Shown one piece after another: positions 11,001-24,300 of a stretch of 64,000 nucleotides of DNA (position 1 is the stretch's first letter; every line of letters starts with the position of its first letter). The stretch lies in the NCBI GenBank assembly GCA_015143295.1, contig CM026557.1:28677760-28741759 (forward strand). Reading direction: 5' to 3'. Position numbers and translations under genes: made by a program. The notes under the pieces were generated by a model. It saw only the letters and a list, made by a program, of their open reading frames with translations, did not search any database and was not told the DNA's origin. The DNA comes from Tetracentron sinense (lineage: Eukaryota > Streptophyta > Magnoliopsida > Trochodendrales > Trochodendraceae).

Positions 11001-11813
11001 TCAGATAAAGGGCCTTTATTTGGATGGTTAAAAAAAATTTACTTGGGCACTAACTAAATACGTGTTGCATAAACTTATCCATTTAAATGGTGTGATTGTT
11101 TAATATGGGTTTCATGCTAGTCAAATCTTAAAGATGGCTTAACAGTTAGAGATCAAATTGACGACACATACTTGTGTGTGTCACACACAAGAATATACCC
11201 TGTATGGTGTATACACTTATAGATATGTCATAGTAGGTGAGCCCATGTTTGAATTTGAGTCTGCATTAGAGTTCAAAGGTATGGACATTGACTGTTAATA
11301 AGAATAATTTCTGAGTCCGTGTTTGTATTTGTGTCCACATGTATGGACACGCGACTCTCCTACGGACTTGAAGAGTCCACTCAACATATACCACCTTTCT
11401 ATAATGAATTCCGATTTATATTATTTTGTTAAGTAACCAATAGAAGAAAAGAAGATCCAGAAGTTTCCAATAAGAATCGGACACATGTCCGAGTCTAATA
11501 CATGTCTAACACGGACCTGTCACCGGTTTAGTAGAGTCTGCACAACATAGCTATTCCTCATTGCTGCGCAACTTCATATGCATGGATATTAGTTTCAGGT
11601 CTACACAAGATACATTAATCGGTAACTTGCGCTTGCTTATGAAGAAATTTTAGGCTGCTTTCTTTAGTTCTTCATATGACAACTAAACCTGGTATGGATA
11701 ACCTAATTCCGTGAGTAGTCCTTTTTATTTTTTTTATTTTTATGAATTGTCTTATGTGTTCATTTGTTTGTTTGGCTGTTCCCTATTTACATCTCTTGGT
11801 GATCTTCTTCCAG
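11001..11813 (+). other. LARP1 intron sequence ending in a 3' splice site
   Basis: No coding pattern until TTCTTCCAG (ending 11813), a good pyrimidine-rich acceptor. The exon upstream of this intron, expected to encode the MGADSWPAL-type N-terminus of plant LARP1, was not seen anywhere in 1-11813. Confidence 0.6.
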
Positions 11814-12381
11814 GGATGGATTGGTCGACAGAAATCAGATGGGTTTGGAAGCACCAATCCTTCCCATAAGCGTCTGCCATTACATCATCAGAAAGCAGGA
11901 TCTAAATGTAATCCAAATGGTGGACCTCCTTTTCCTGTATCTTTCCCTTATCATCAACCTCCGATGCCACCTGTTTTTCACACTTTTGTACCTTCACCTC
12001 ACATTCCTGTTCATGAGTATGCTTTCCTGCCTTGTCCTGGACCCTTTCCAAGTGTAGAACCTCATCTAGTAAAATCTGGATGTGAAACCCCCTTGCCAGC
12101 TTTTGTTCGGCCAGGTCATGGTGGTGGCATTGATGCCAATAGAAGCTTCCTTCCTCCATCACCAGGAGATCCCAATACAAATGCTGCCAATTTTGCTAAT
12201 AGGCAACATAACGAACAAGAACATGGTGGCCGTTTTGATCATGCATTGCGACACCAACGCACATTTAATCCTAGAGGTAACATTAATCTGCAACAAAGTA
12301 TTGGACCAAGGGGTTTTATAAGGCTGCCACCTCAATTTCTCAATCCAGCTCCAGGGTTCATTAATGGACCGAGTTTTCCTG
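11814..12381 (+). CDS. LARP1: LARP1 exon a (Pro-rich region)
   Basis: Acceptor TTCTTCCAG, donor G|GTAATAAC. It encodes visible residues 1-189, with [20 protein letters not shown] and a GGIDANRSF-type block shared with plant LARP1 N-terminal regions. It ends one base into a Gly codon. The ORF read-through before 11814 is intronic. Confidence 0.92.
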
Positions 12382-15300
12382 GTAATAACTGGAACCTAAT
12401 ACTCTGATGCATTCAGTTTTGGGATTCTTTTTCTTTTCTTTTCGATCATTATTCTCTTCTGTCCCTCCTCTTCATTTCACAATTTTTATGTCATCTCTTG
12501 TAATGATGTTGCATTTATCACCACACATTTGCCTTTTATTATCTGCCTGCTGAAATGGTTTGTTTCTACTATACAGGTCCTGCATCTTTGTACTATATTT
12601 CTGCTGCACCTCCAGACTCTGTTAGGGGTCGTCCACCTCATTTTTTTCCACATCCTCCATATTCTGGGTTTCCCGTACCAGCACCAGAGACACTAGCTTT
12701 GAAGGCTAGTATAGTAAGACAGATCGAGTATTATCTCAGGTGAGTAGTCTTTAAAACATGCTATTTGTTTCTGTGGTTTATTTCAGTAGTTTCCCCAGTG
12801 AAAGTGGAGTATTGTCTATTTATTTTTTGTGTATGTTCTCATACACCAACACGTACTTAATCTTCACTTTTATAAACAAACACAATTTATTTGTATATCC
12901 AAGTCTCTATATATAATAGATTATGCTTATCAATCCAACTTGTAGACTTGTTTCCCTATATTACTAGGTTGCACATCGGGCTGGGCTGGACCAGGCTGCG
13001 ACGCTGTGTCAGTCCGGTCCTAGCTTGGCTTTACTAGACTGGGCCCGAACTTAGCAGAGACTCCTAGGCCCAAATCCAATACATATTAGTTCTTATGTTT
13101 GGTCTGAGCCTGAGTTGGCTAACTTGGCAAGCCCAAACTCATTTTGGACTCAGCCCTACATTCATTTCTACTTCTTTCATCTTCTGGTTAGACTTATCCA
13201 CAAACATGTAGAGGGAAAACCACGGAACTGTTATTTTGTAAAGAAAACTTGTGAGGGTCCATTTGGCTTAGATTATCCAACCCATAATCATTGGGATTAT
13301 AATTGATGAAAAAGTAACTACTGTGTAAAATGATAGGGTTTGGGTAACTTGCTTGGAAAATTGATTATATGCTAATGAATGTTACAAATCTCGTTCTCGG
13401 GTTTTTATCGGTCAAAGTTTTTCTCGGAAGATTTTCAAATATGGAGTTTTTTTCGGGTATCTCTGGGCGAAATCTCGGCAATGATTAAAAAAATAATAAT
13501 AAATACCACCAATTTATAAATTCATCAAACTAGTAATATTGGATATTTCTTATGATATTTTAAAATATCGGTTAAATCTCGGCTAAATCTCGTGATATTT
13601 ACGCAATAAAAAGAGAAAGTTATATTTCTCGGGAAATTTTAAAAATATCGCGATAAAGTTGGAGTTTAAAACTTTAGATGTTTTTCTTGGTATTTCTTGC
13701 ACTGATCCAATCAAAGCATACCCTTACATATAGATAATAGTATAACAATTAACTTTATGAATTCACATTCATTTGCCATAAACTCCATGCCATGCACAAT
13801 TAATCAAGTTACTTCAAAGATTTGAATGCAAAGTACCAAAGTTGACGTTCATGTCGTACACAACTAACACTTAAAAAATATTGCTGACATGCATTACATA
13901 TTGCATTGGTTAAGGCCTCCCTAAAAGCCCCAATCTCTTGTGGTTTAATGGTACTTGCATGCGTCTAAATGAGTCATTTTAATCCTGGCCCTGTCCATTG
14001 GTATAAACTACCAAGTCTTCATCTTCAAACTATTCGACCAAGCTATTTCTGTGAGCTTCTTGTTTGATAAAATTCTTTACAACACAAGCACCAACAACTA
14101 ATGTATCCTTGAACGTGAAATTGGTACAGGGTCTTTTCTTTAAGATGGGATAACGTGCCTTCAATACACCAAAGCAGCGTTCAATTACATTCCTTAACCA
14201 AGAATGAAGATGGTTGAAGAACTTCTTCGGGTCTGTTGGCATGCGACAACCCCAATAAGCTTGATAAAACGGTAGCGAATCCCTCAATATGGTGCAAGAA
14301 AACCCTGCATATTAGCGTACCCTGAATCAAGGACATACTATTTATCTGATATAAATAATTAGGTATTTTAGATTATAGACTGGTTACACACAAATAATAT
14401 AAAAACATTGAAGAGATTAACTTCTCCATCACGAGGAAAATTCAATGTTCTGTCATTTATAGTTCCCAACAAATTCAGGAATCATTCACTGTTCCTCCCC
14501 ACCCAGGCAGAATATATGTGAATCACATGTCAAATGAACATGCAACCATCACATTTTACATGACAGTTTCTTTCTGACCCCGAAATGGAATTTGCTGATC
14601 TACTAAGATTATGGCGTCATTGTGTGCCATTTATTGCACCAATGCTTTTTTTGTTTGTAGAAATAACACTTATTTTTGTTCATAAAAAAAGTAATTGGTT
14701 TATTTAAAATTAACCATGGCTAAATGGATAAGGAAGAAAATATTCTTACCTTAAACCATGAATAATGTTTGGAATTTGAGGCGCTCTCTAAAGTGGTGCA
14801 AGCAAAATTTGAAGAACTTATAATTTCTCGTCCAAATTTAACCATCACCCTTAAAATCAAATTAAAATGCGGGCTAATAGTTTCCCCAGAGTGCAGAAAA
14901 CGCACTTGCATCAATCTATTTCTTTCATTGTGACTGATAGTTAAAACAAGAACCGCCAAAGTTCCCCTATAGCATGGAAATAAAAATCGACTAAACCGAT
15001 ACGATACGTATAGGTATCAGTAGCTCCCTGTACGATATTTATACTGATAGGAACGAGAGATACGTATCATTTATTAGTTATGTGTGTTTTAATTCATTAG
15101 AATTGTAATTGTGTTTGGTACGTTGTCTATGAGTTGCTTCCCATAGCTTTATATCTGGTAAATTGGTTTTTATAACTAATTTGTTTTTTTTTTTAATTTA
15201 ATTTGAGTTTTTTAAGAAAAAGAAAAAAACTATATGAATCATTTGAACCCGATATGTATAGGTTTCGGTTGGAACCGATACATCCCCTGAAACCGTATTT

Positions 15301-18300
15301 TTAATTCTTAAAAAAAACGATATGTATCGTCTGAACCCGATATGTATAGGTTTCGGTTGGAACCGATACATCCCTGAAACCGTATTTTTAATCCTTGCTC
15401 TAAAGTCTATGGATATTCTCCTTGTATTCCTTAATAATTCTCTCTCCCTCATAGCAGCACATGACCTATGAAATACATGCTTATCCATTCGAAATAACTC
15501 ATAGGATCTGGTTGGATGACCTTCTTACCTTGGGGGGGCACTATGCGGCTTCCATCGACTATCTTCAGCTTGCCCCCCCCCCCCTACTTCTATCTGTATC
15601 CCATCTCCACCTAAAACTGTCAACCAGAGTTACTAGGGATAGACTCAAAGAAGTCCCCACCTGTGGCATGACTATCTGCATCATGTCCTATATCCACAAT
15701 CCCAGTAAGAAAAAAAAAAGCCAACCTGTAGCACATGTATCACCAAATTTTTTATCCAGCTGATCATACATTGGGTAGGTGGCGGTCCGGAACTGCTCTG
15801 CCTTGGGGAATTTCTGCATAAAAACATTATTTGTTAGGCTAGCATTCACCCTTGTATTTAAAGGCTAACAATTAGAAAATTATAAAATATAAAACCTACC
15901 TCTATTTATTCTCTCCAGGTTTGATCGTCGGCTACCACAACCTCTTTTACTGGGTCTCAACCAAATCCATCAACCGTAATCAGCTTATTCCACGCTTTCC
16001 ACTCTGATCTTTGAGCACTGAGATGGTTCTTCATTTGAAGGCAGGAATAGTCTCAACCTGTCCATCTTGCGAAATCTTCTATAATGGTCATTGATCCAGC
16101 TTTGTTGAATGTACTACCCGGTCTGTTAAGAGTTTGCTTGTGAGTCATGACACAAGCCAATGAATATCTTATTCGGAACATGGGTCTACTGAGCAAATTT
16201 TACCCTATTGTCTCTCTTGTGTTTTGTGCATTCCAACTATCAATCCAAGATATAATAGTCAAATCCCTACTAAATGCAGATATAACCAAGTATATGTATG
16301 AGTACAACCCCACATAAAGAAAGAGTTACAAGCAGTTGTCATGTGTGAATGCAATCCTACATCCAGAATAGTGCAGTATAGGTCATTCCTAATATATATT
16401 AAGTAGCAGTATAGACCATCATATATAGGATAGGAGTGTAAGCTGTATTAGCCTAAACTGTATGCATATGGAGAAACCTCTCTTATTTCTAATCTAATTC
16501 TACTACTAAGTACTAACCCATTTCAATATTTGTCTGTAAGCCGCTAGCGGCTGGGGGCCTTAACCTTGCCTCTCTCTCTGTGGTGAATAAGGCGCTACTA
16601 GGGAAATGGGTTTGGCGGTTCGGCAAGGAGAGGGAGAGTTGTGGCGCCAGATAGTAGTGGCTAGGCATGGACTGGTTTCTCGGTGGGTATCTAGGGCCAT
16701 TAGGGGATCCCATGGGGTGGGCCTCTGGAAGGGTATTATGGGTGTTGCCGAGTCGTTAGAACCATTCATTAGGTTCCAGTTGGGTAATGGGGCGGCTATC
16801 CAGTTCAGGCTTGACGTCTGGTGTGGCCCGTCGAGGCTTAAAGACGACTTTGTTTCCATTTTCTCCTTGGCTCTCAACAAAGGGGCGTCAGTAGCCGAGT
16901 ATGCAGAGCGGTTGGGTAGCAATTCAGTTTGGTGTCCTCGCTTGAGAAGGGTATTGAACGATTGGGAAGTCGGGGATATGCAGAGACTGTTGGCCCGGTT
17001 GAGTCCCTTCGCCCCCTGACCTCAGATTAGCGATAGTAGGACGTGTTCCCGTAGCAACAACGGTCGATTTTCAGTGAGGTCACTCTTGCAGTCATTTGAC
17101 CCTGTACTTTCGCGTTCCTTTCCTCATAAGGTTGTGTGGGCTAACCATGTTCCCACTAAGGTATCGTTCTTCCTCTGGTCTGCTGCTTTAAATAAAATAC
17201 TAACTATAGATCAATTGAAGAGGAGAGGGTGGAGCTTGGCTAACAGATGCTATTTGTGCCTGAATGCGGAAGAGACTGTGAGTCATTTGCTCCTTCACTG
17301 TCCGGTTGTCTTTGGGGTCTGGGCTTACTTCTTGGCTCGGATGGGTGTGGAGTGGGTCTTCCCCTCCTCCTTTCTAAGCTTCTTATCTGGTTGGCAGTTG
17401 ATGCCTTTGGTGGGTGCTGAGGAATCGATCTGGATGTTTTTGCCCGGTTCCATTTCTTGGGCGATTTGGAAGGAGAGGAATGGTCGTGTATTTGATAATT
17501 CCTCTTTTCTGGCCAGCGTATCCTATCACGGGTGCGGCGTTCGATTGTGGATTGGAGCTCTCCTAGTCCAACGGGTCAAGAAGTGAGGGATGCCCTTTTC
17601 CCTTGAGGACAGCTAGTAGTCTCATTTTGGTCTTATTGTTTTCCTTTTCAGTTTGCTCTCTTTTCTAGTTTACATCTCTGTAAACTGCTTATAATTATCT
17701 ATATTATATCTGGCTTACCGATCAAAAAAAATATTTGCTTTACTATGCTCCTGAATCACTCTATCTTTCTAAGTGATGGGGAATAGGAGCATATGGTTCC
17801 TTATTCTTGCTATGCTCTGAAACAATCCTCCATGATTAATCCACATGCACACACCCCTCCCAACTCCCCAGTTTGTTATCTGGGGACTTTCGTGGTATTG
17901 AACTCTACATATTTTGATTAATCAGTGGCCATGATGAATCTGTAAATGTACTTTGCACAATGAGAGATAGACAAGATACAAAATAAGGACAGTGTTTAGG
18001 GATTTTGTTTGGGTTTTCAAGGTTTTTACTTTGTATTTAGATGTTTATATTTAAGTAGATTAGGAAAACTTACATTCTATCATTTAATATAATTTTATGA
18101 AATTAGTATATTTATCTGTAACAGAGTTAATTAATTATGATACATTAAATATACATTATGAATATACGAGTTCAGGTTGGGCCGGGCTTAGCTTGAAGTC
18201 AACTTTGAGCCCAAAACTGAGCCCGGGCCTGCCCACGGGGACTCGGGCTAGCCCGACTGGATATCCGCCCTATTTATTACCTGAATGAACTTATTACCTT

Positions 18301-21300
18301 TTTTGTTGGCAGTGATGAAAATTTGCAGAAGGACCACTACTTGCTTTCCTTAATGGATGACCAAGGATGGGTTCCAATATCAAACATTGCGGAATTTAAT
18401 AGAGTAAGTTTTGGCACAATGCTGCAAACTAGTTTTTTTTCCCTGGTGTATTGCAATGCAAATATGCAAGTGTGCACCTTACTATATCTGATTGTCATAA
18501 ACGTACATTTAGTTTATTATATATGCTTCATCTAATACTCTTATAGTTATGTAGCTTGAAGTGGTATAAATTGTTAAGCCCTTGCTGTTATGTGTTGTAT
18601 AATGAGCTGCAGGTTAAGAAAATGACTACAAATATCCCTTTTATTCTTGATGCACTGCATAGCTCAAGGACTGTAGAGGTGCAGGTTAGATATCTTTACT
18701 CTTTTAGGTCTTTGGCTATTTGGTTTCTCAGTTTTCACACACGTATAATATGCCATAATGTGCAGGCAATATATATAATGCTGTATTTTTTATTGGTTAC
18801 CATGCCTTTTCCTTTACTTGGGCTGATTGGTGTTTCGATAGGGTGACAAGATAAGGAAACGAGATGGCTGGTCAGATTGGCTTCCAGCTTGCAGACAACA
18901 TACATTTTCATCAGAAGTTCAGACTCCACAGGACCTAGACCTAGATGTTGAAAAGCTTACTTTTGTTCTGAAGGATGAGTTCAAGGAAGGTAATACAAGG
19001 GGCACATCTGAAGGGGCCATGGAATTTTCATTGGTTAATGAAAGTTTAGGGGAATACTTACCCTCAAACAAAGATATTCCAATATTAGCATGCAGTAGTA
19101 TTTCAGAATACAAAACTGGGAAAATTCTGCTTAATGAAACACAAGTGTTTCCTGGAGGAACTGGTGATTCAAGCAGGGCATCTAGTTCTGCATCAAACAT
19201 CAAATTTTTGGAACTTGGCACCTGTTATAGCTGTATATCTGACAAGGATTCAACTGATGAAATCTATAATATCAAGAATATTGGCATCAATTGCTGTCTC
19301 AGCACTGAATGTTCAGAAGTAACTCCCAGACCTGCAAATCCTGCTGATCATGAAAGCGAAAGCATGGACGCTCCATCAGATTTGGCTGTGCAGAACCTGG
19401 GAAGCACGTCAAGTGATTTCGCAAGCACTTTCATGCTTGATGAAGAGCTGGAACTGGAGAAGCAAACAATCAGGAAGGACCATGTTTCTTCTTGTAGAAG
19501 GTAGATATGTGCCTTTTCACACATTCGTCAAATGAGTCTAAGCAGAAAATAATCAAAAACTAACAAGATTAAAGAAATATTTAAACAAAACCGAGTGGAT
19601 TGGCCAATCGGTGAGTCGACTCGCTGAGTTTAGACCGGATCATCCGTGTAGTATACAAAAAAAACTCCAGTTATTTGATATCTCTCTCTTTGAATGAGAT
19701 CTCAATTCCAGCTAGAGTTTCATTAGATATCTTACAAGTTACAACTATAATCCTTTTTCCTGATCCAGTTCCTACACCACCGCGAACCCAACGAACCCAG
19801 TTAGATTCAAGCATGATACACTTTGTAGTTACTGGGAGAACCCAAGTACTCTCTTTCGGAACTAGGAAACTACTCTCAGAGATCGTTTTCCCTCTTGGAG
19901 GATACGGGAGCGAAACTATCAACCTATTGATATGGAAGACCCAAAAGATTCCTCCAATGTATCATTTTTGGGTCCAATGGAATTCATAGGTTAGGAAGAA
20001 ACCCCATAAAATAAAGATAATTTATTTCAATCATATTTTGATTGTCAATATGATATATGAGGACCGCTACTACAAATGATACTACACCTTTGATCGTGAA
20101 ATATCGATTGCTTGTTTTTTTTTGGTAATGGAGGGTGTCCCAAAGCCTTCGAGCCAAGGACTAGTCCCTTCGGGTATTCGCACCAACCCACTCGGAATTT
20201 CCCTTATGGATACCAGGGTAAGTCGAGAAGTGGGAGTTGAACACACGACCACAGGGAGCAAACCCGGGGTGCTAGCGAACTGCACCAACCCTTGGTGGGT
20301 ATATCGATTGTTGAACCCTGTGAATCGTGTCAAAATAGGATAGTCAAAGTTCGGGGTCAAAGAGTTTCATAAAACGTTACTAGGGGAAGAAAATGCCGTG
20401 AAAGATCCCACATAATCAAATTTGGTTCATGAATCCAAGGAATAGTGAGAATTATTGATCCTGCTCAATTCGAAGACCTAGGACTGGAATTTATGTCGTT
20501 TCATTGATACCACTTTCATTTTTAATTGATTCCTCCAAAATAGCTTTTTGTTTCAATCTAAGTTGTATTGATTCCTCCGAAATTGCTTTTCATTTTAATC
20601 TAAATGGCATCTCATTGTAATCTAAATCACATTTCATTTCAATTGGAATTTGACCTGTGCTCTCTCTCTCTCTCTCTCTTTCACCTTTTGAAAAAAGAAA
20701 CACTCAACGGGGCTAGGGGATTTGGCAGGACCCTACCAATTTATTATTTTTTAAAAAATTGAAAGTAGCTCACCTAGAGGGAGGGGGATTTAAAATATTA
20801 CTCCTGGATGTTCATTTTTTTTTTTTTGCTAAGACTCCTGAATGTTCCTTATTCGGCATTTTGTTTGACTATTGTGCTTAATCCATTCAATCTCAAAGGA
20901 ATTATCTGCATTGTCATATGGTGTTTATTCTACTTGACTTTGCGAAACAAATTTCAGTTCTGGATTTGCAAATTATGCATGACTATGTGGGTGCACACAG
21001 TCATCCTTTGCATTATAATTGGGTGAAATCATGAAAGTGAAAGATGCACATACTTTTTGGATTTTCTGAATTGGTAACAGCTGACAATTTGTAATTGCAT
21101 TAGAGTATTTATGTTGTGTAAGACTCCACGTAAATGCTTTGATCAGTAGAAAAATTCTAGATGGAGTCTGTATTGAGACTATCATCATCCAGTTTATTGA
21201 TCATAGACTACATAGCATGATCCCAGTGTAAGGTGTAAAACCGACATGAAAAAGCATATGATAGTATGGAGACAAGTTTTCTCGTATCAACGTGTAAGGG

Positions 21301-24300
21301 TTTTGGAGCGAAATGAAGGTGGTTTCATTCATGCATCTAGTGGGCTATGTCTAGGCTGTCAATGGGCTGGCCGGGTTCTGTCCAAGCCCAGCCCTCACTT
21401 GTAAAGGTCTGGCCCAAAACCACCATCGGCTGCCAACGTGACGTCAACCCTCCTTTATCCGGGCTTGGGATCAACCGAGTTCAAAATTGACTACTTGGTT
21501 TTTGAACTATGGTTTTTATTATCAAATAAATATTTATCAGTCGTGTTCTATCTTGATTTGCATCTGAATAACTTGTTCGATAGCGCGAGTGTGATTGGTA
21601 ATTTGTTTACAAGGATAAGGGAGGGATTGATTGTAGATGAGCATCTTATTGTTGTAGAAAAATGGAAGACTTTTTTTTCCTTAAAAGCACTTGAATATAA
21701 AATACACACCAAAATCCAAAAGATGTTTATGAAATTAGCGTGTCCCTGACCCTTATAACTTAGTCCCTAACAAGCAAAACATTTAGTAAGCTGAGCCATT
21801 ATACTAGACTATAAGAGAGCTAGTCTTGTAGCCAAAAACCACCCCCATTGAACTATAGGCGGACAATCAGTTGAATGAAGTTTCTGTTTCACGTTAATTT
21901 TAGATATTGGGCTTATCCATATCTTGTGATATGTGAATGTGGTACCCGATTTGTACCTTAACCTTATGCTTATTTTTTTTCTCAAGGTCATGTTAGCTTT
22001 TCAATTCTGCTAGATCTGATTTCATGTTTTATGATGAAGATGTGGGAGAGAGTCACAAATCATGGAAGAAGCAGTTGCTTCGCACTTCTTCAGGTTCCCT
22101 AACTTTTTTTTCATTTGAGAGTAGGAATATTGTTAACCTTTTTATAATTGGATTCTAGGTAGTCTTGTCCATGACGAATGATGTTATGTGGTCAACAGCT
22201 AGCTCTCAGGGGGACATAGATAGTGAGAGTTGGGCTCTCTGATCCATTTCATTTCTATTCTTGTGTTTTTTTTTCAATGTCATTAATGGGCAAGGTGCAT
22301 AAAATGTTGTTATTATCATTATTATTATTTTAAGAATCAGTTTTCTATTAGATTTTCGGAAATCCCACTGTCGAGATGAGTCTCGCCCCCCTGTTTTTAT
22401 CTTATCTTTTAGTCTTCATCCTGGTATTGAGAGACTTTTACGATCGTTGATATTATAAATTCTTTGTCAATAACTAACCAGTGTTGGACTATGGATACAT
22501 TTTTCTTGCTTCTTGAAGTTATAGTTATTTGTTTAATCTGTAGCATTTTTAAGATAGTATAGTTATTTTTGGTATTATGTGGTTGTGCAACATATGGTGT
22601 ACTTTTTTGCTGATTGTTTGGCATACTTGTGCATCTATGTATTTCACTATTTTTGCTCACATTTTTTTGCTGATTGCTTGGCATACACTTATGCATGTAT
22701 GTATTTCACTATTTGTACTCACATGGTTTTGCTGTCTATCTTTGTGCATCTCTGAATGACGTTGCCCAAAGGATTGACGATGACGATGACGATGATGATC
22801 AGGATGTCAATGACCAAGATGTTCAGAAACTTGTAATTGTCACACAGGTAAGGCTTTCGGTGTTCTAAAGCGGTTTCCACATTCTTTACTGATTTTATTT
22901 TCCTTGCTCTTATTAGACTTGTTCACTCACCATCACGAATTAGTAAGATATTTATGAAACACCAAGAATATGCATTTCAACATAATGTAAAACTTCACAA
23001 TGGTTGCTTTTGATCTGATTTCTTTTTTATTTCTATATTGCCCATCATAGAGAAGTAAATATACCATTGAGCTATTGTCATGAGTAATGCTTATTGGAGA
23101 GTAATCAAATTGCACTCTTCATTAGAAACTTGAATCTATACTAGTAAAGAACCCATATAACCATTAAATCATGCATGATATAATGAACACACCCATATTA
23201 CAATTAAATCATGCATGCTATAAAGAACACTCTGACCATTAGTAGTCATGGAGACAATATTGGTAAATGTAGGTGGTCTTTCAAAGATACCCAACATTTG
23301 TGTCAGGTATATATTTCTGTAAGGCTCAATTCAATTTGACACGGATACGAGACGGAATACCATAATATGCTGCACCCGGGGAGCACCCACTTGTATGCTG
23401 TATTGTAGCATAGCTTATGCCAGATGGAAGAGAAAAAGGGGGAATGATGCAATTAAATCTCATAACTTATGGCCACATACTTGTTTTTGTCAATAAGGTG
23501 TTCAAATGCCTAATACCAATTGAGATCTTATATGATTAGCTTTCTAAGTTCTAAGTTCTAACAAGGCCAAGTTTACACAATTTGGACTCGAACTGAGTTC
23601 AGTTCTGGCTGAAATTCAAATGTGCAAATTCATGGTAGGTTCTTGGTTCTCAATTTCAAAATTTTCACAACAATTCTCTTGGGTCTATTTCTTTTGGCTT
23701 TTATTATCAGTAGTGCGAGAAATATCGCAGCTTGAAATGATATATATTACAAGAAATATTCAAAATGACAGATTTTTTGCCATTCGAGGGAAAAATAGGA
23801 GAAGAATTAGAGATAATATGGATATTTCAGTGAAACTTCAGGAAAGGCCAAAATAGGCATTAATTCATGCTTAGGATTCAAAGAAATTGCATACAAAATA
23901 AATAACATACATAAGGAATGCAATTGGAATGGGGCAAATATCCGTGTTGAAAGTGAGATATTAACAGAAAATTTATTTATTGTTTACACATTTAATCATC
24001 ATAAAACTAGAAATATAAATTCCTATAATAACAAACAACTACATAGGGAATCCACTCTATACCAAGAGCTATAATCAGATCCACATGATGTTGAGTTGAG
24101 GTATGAACTCATTATTTTTGTCCCAACCAGGAGGGTGATATTACTAGATCTCCACATGACTAAAATGTTGCGTCTGAACTCATGAGATGATGATACTATT
24201 TTGTGTAACATAACAATCACGCTTGTCTTCATTAAGCTACACTAGCAATAATCATGGATCTTGTGTTAATTAATCGTCATTTCCACTATCACACGAGGCT

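Larger units (their letters stand above)
13900..16250 (-). mobile_element. Decayed PIF/Harbinger transposon, both ORFs detectable
   Basis: Minus-strand fragments of the two PIF/Harbinger proteins are present: a Myb/SANT-like ORF1 (about 15918-16075) and a DDE transposase (about 14030-15488). A hAT-family MITE (14973-15397) sits within the transposase. Ends and the 3-bp duplication were not identified, so the boundaries are approximate. It lies inside the LARP1 intron on the opposite strand. Confidence 0.7.
12740..18312 (+). other. LARP1 intron (5.6 kb) with PIF/Harbinger and LINE insertions
   Basis: It splits the La motif between YYL and SDENLQKD. It holds a degenerate GGGCTGGGCTGG-type repeat (12970-13150), AAATCTCGG-rich sequence (13390-13680), the PIF/Harbinger remains, LINE-D, and a second GGGCCGGGC-type patch (18175-18255). 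17740-18170 shows nothing recognisable. Confidence 0.85.
19501..22771 (+). other. LARP1 intron (3.3 kb) with a plastid DNA insertion
   Basis: It contains a ycf2 NUPT with a nested SINE, a short duplicated segment around 20515-20610 (ATTGATTCCTCC twice), a (CT)n run near 20660-20680, and a GGGCTGGCCGGG-type repeat at 21355-21480. 20700-21350 and 21480-22770 show no gene. The GGTTCCCT after 22081 is not used as an exon border in the phase-consistent model. Confidence 0.8.

Noticed and set aside
11902-12180. 92-residue minus-strand ORF
   Set aside because: Antisense shadow of LARP1 exon a, which is confirmed by splice phase and homology.
20111-20300. Functional tRNA gene
   Set aside because: Box A/B-like motifs exist but there is no cloverleaf, and poly-A and target duplications show a SINE.
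19638-20520. Real plastid DNA contamination
   Set aside because: Stops, frameshifts and a nested SINE mean it is an old nuclear copy.
22030-22085. Possible extra LARP1 exon (GATGTGGGAGAGAGTC... before CAGGTTCCC)
   Set aside because: Exons e and f already join in phase into a sensible RR-IDDD sequence. Adding this segment lacks homology support and a clear acceptor.
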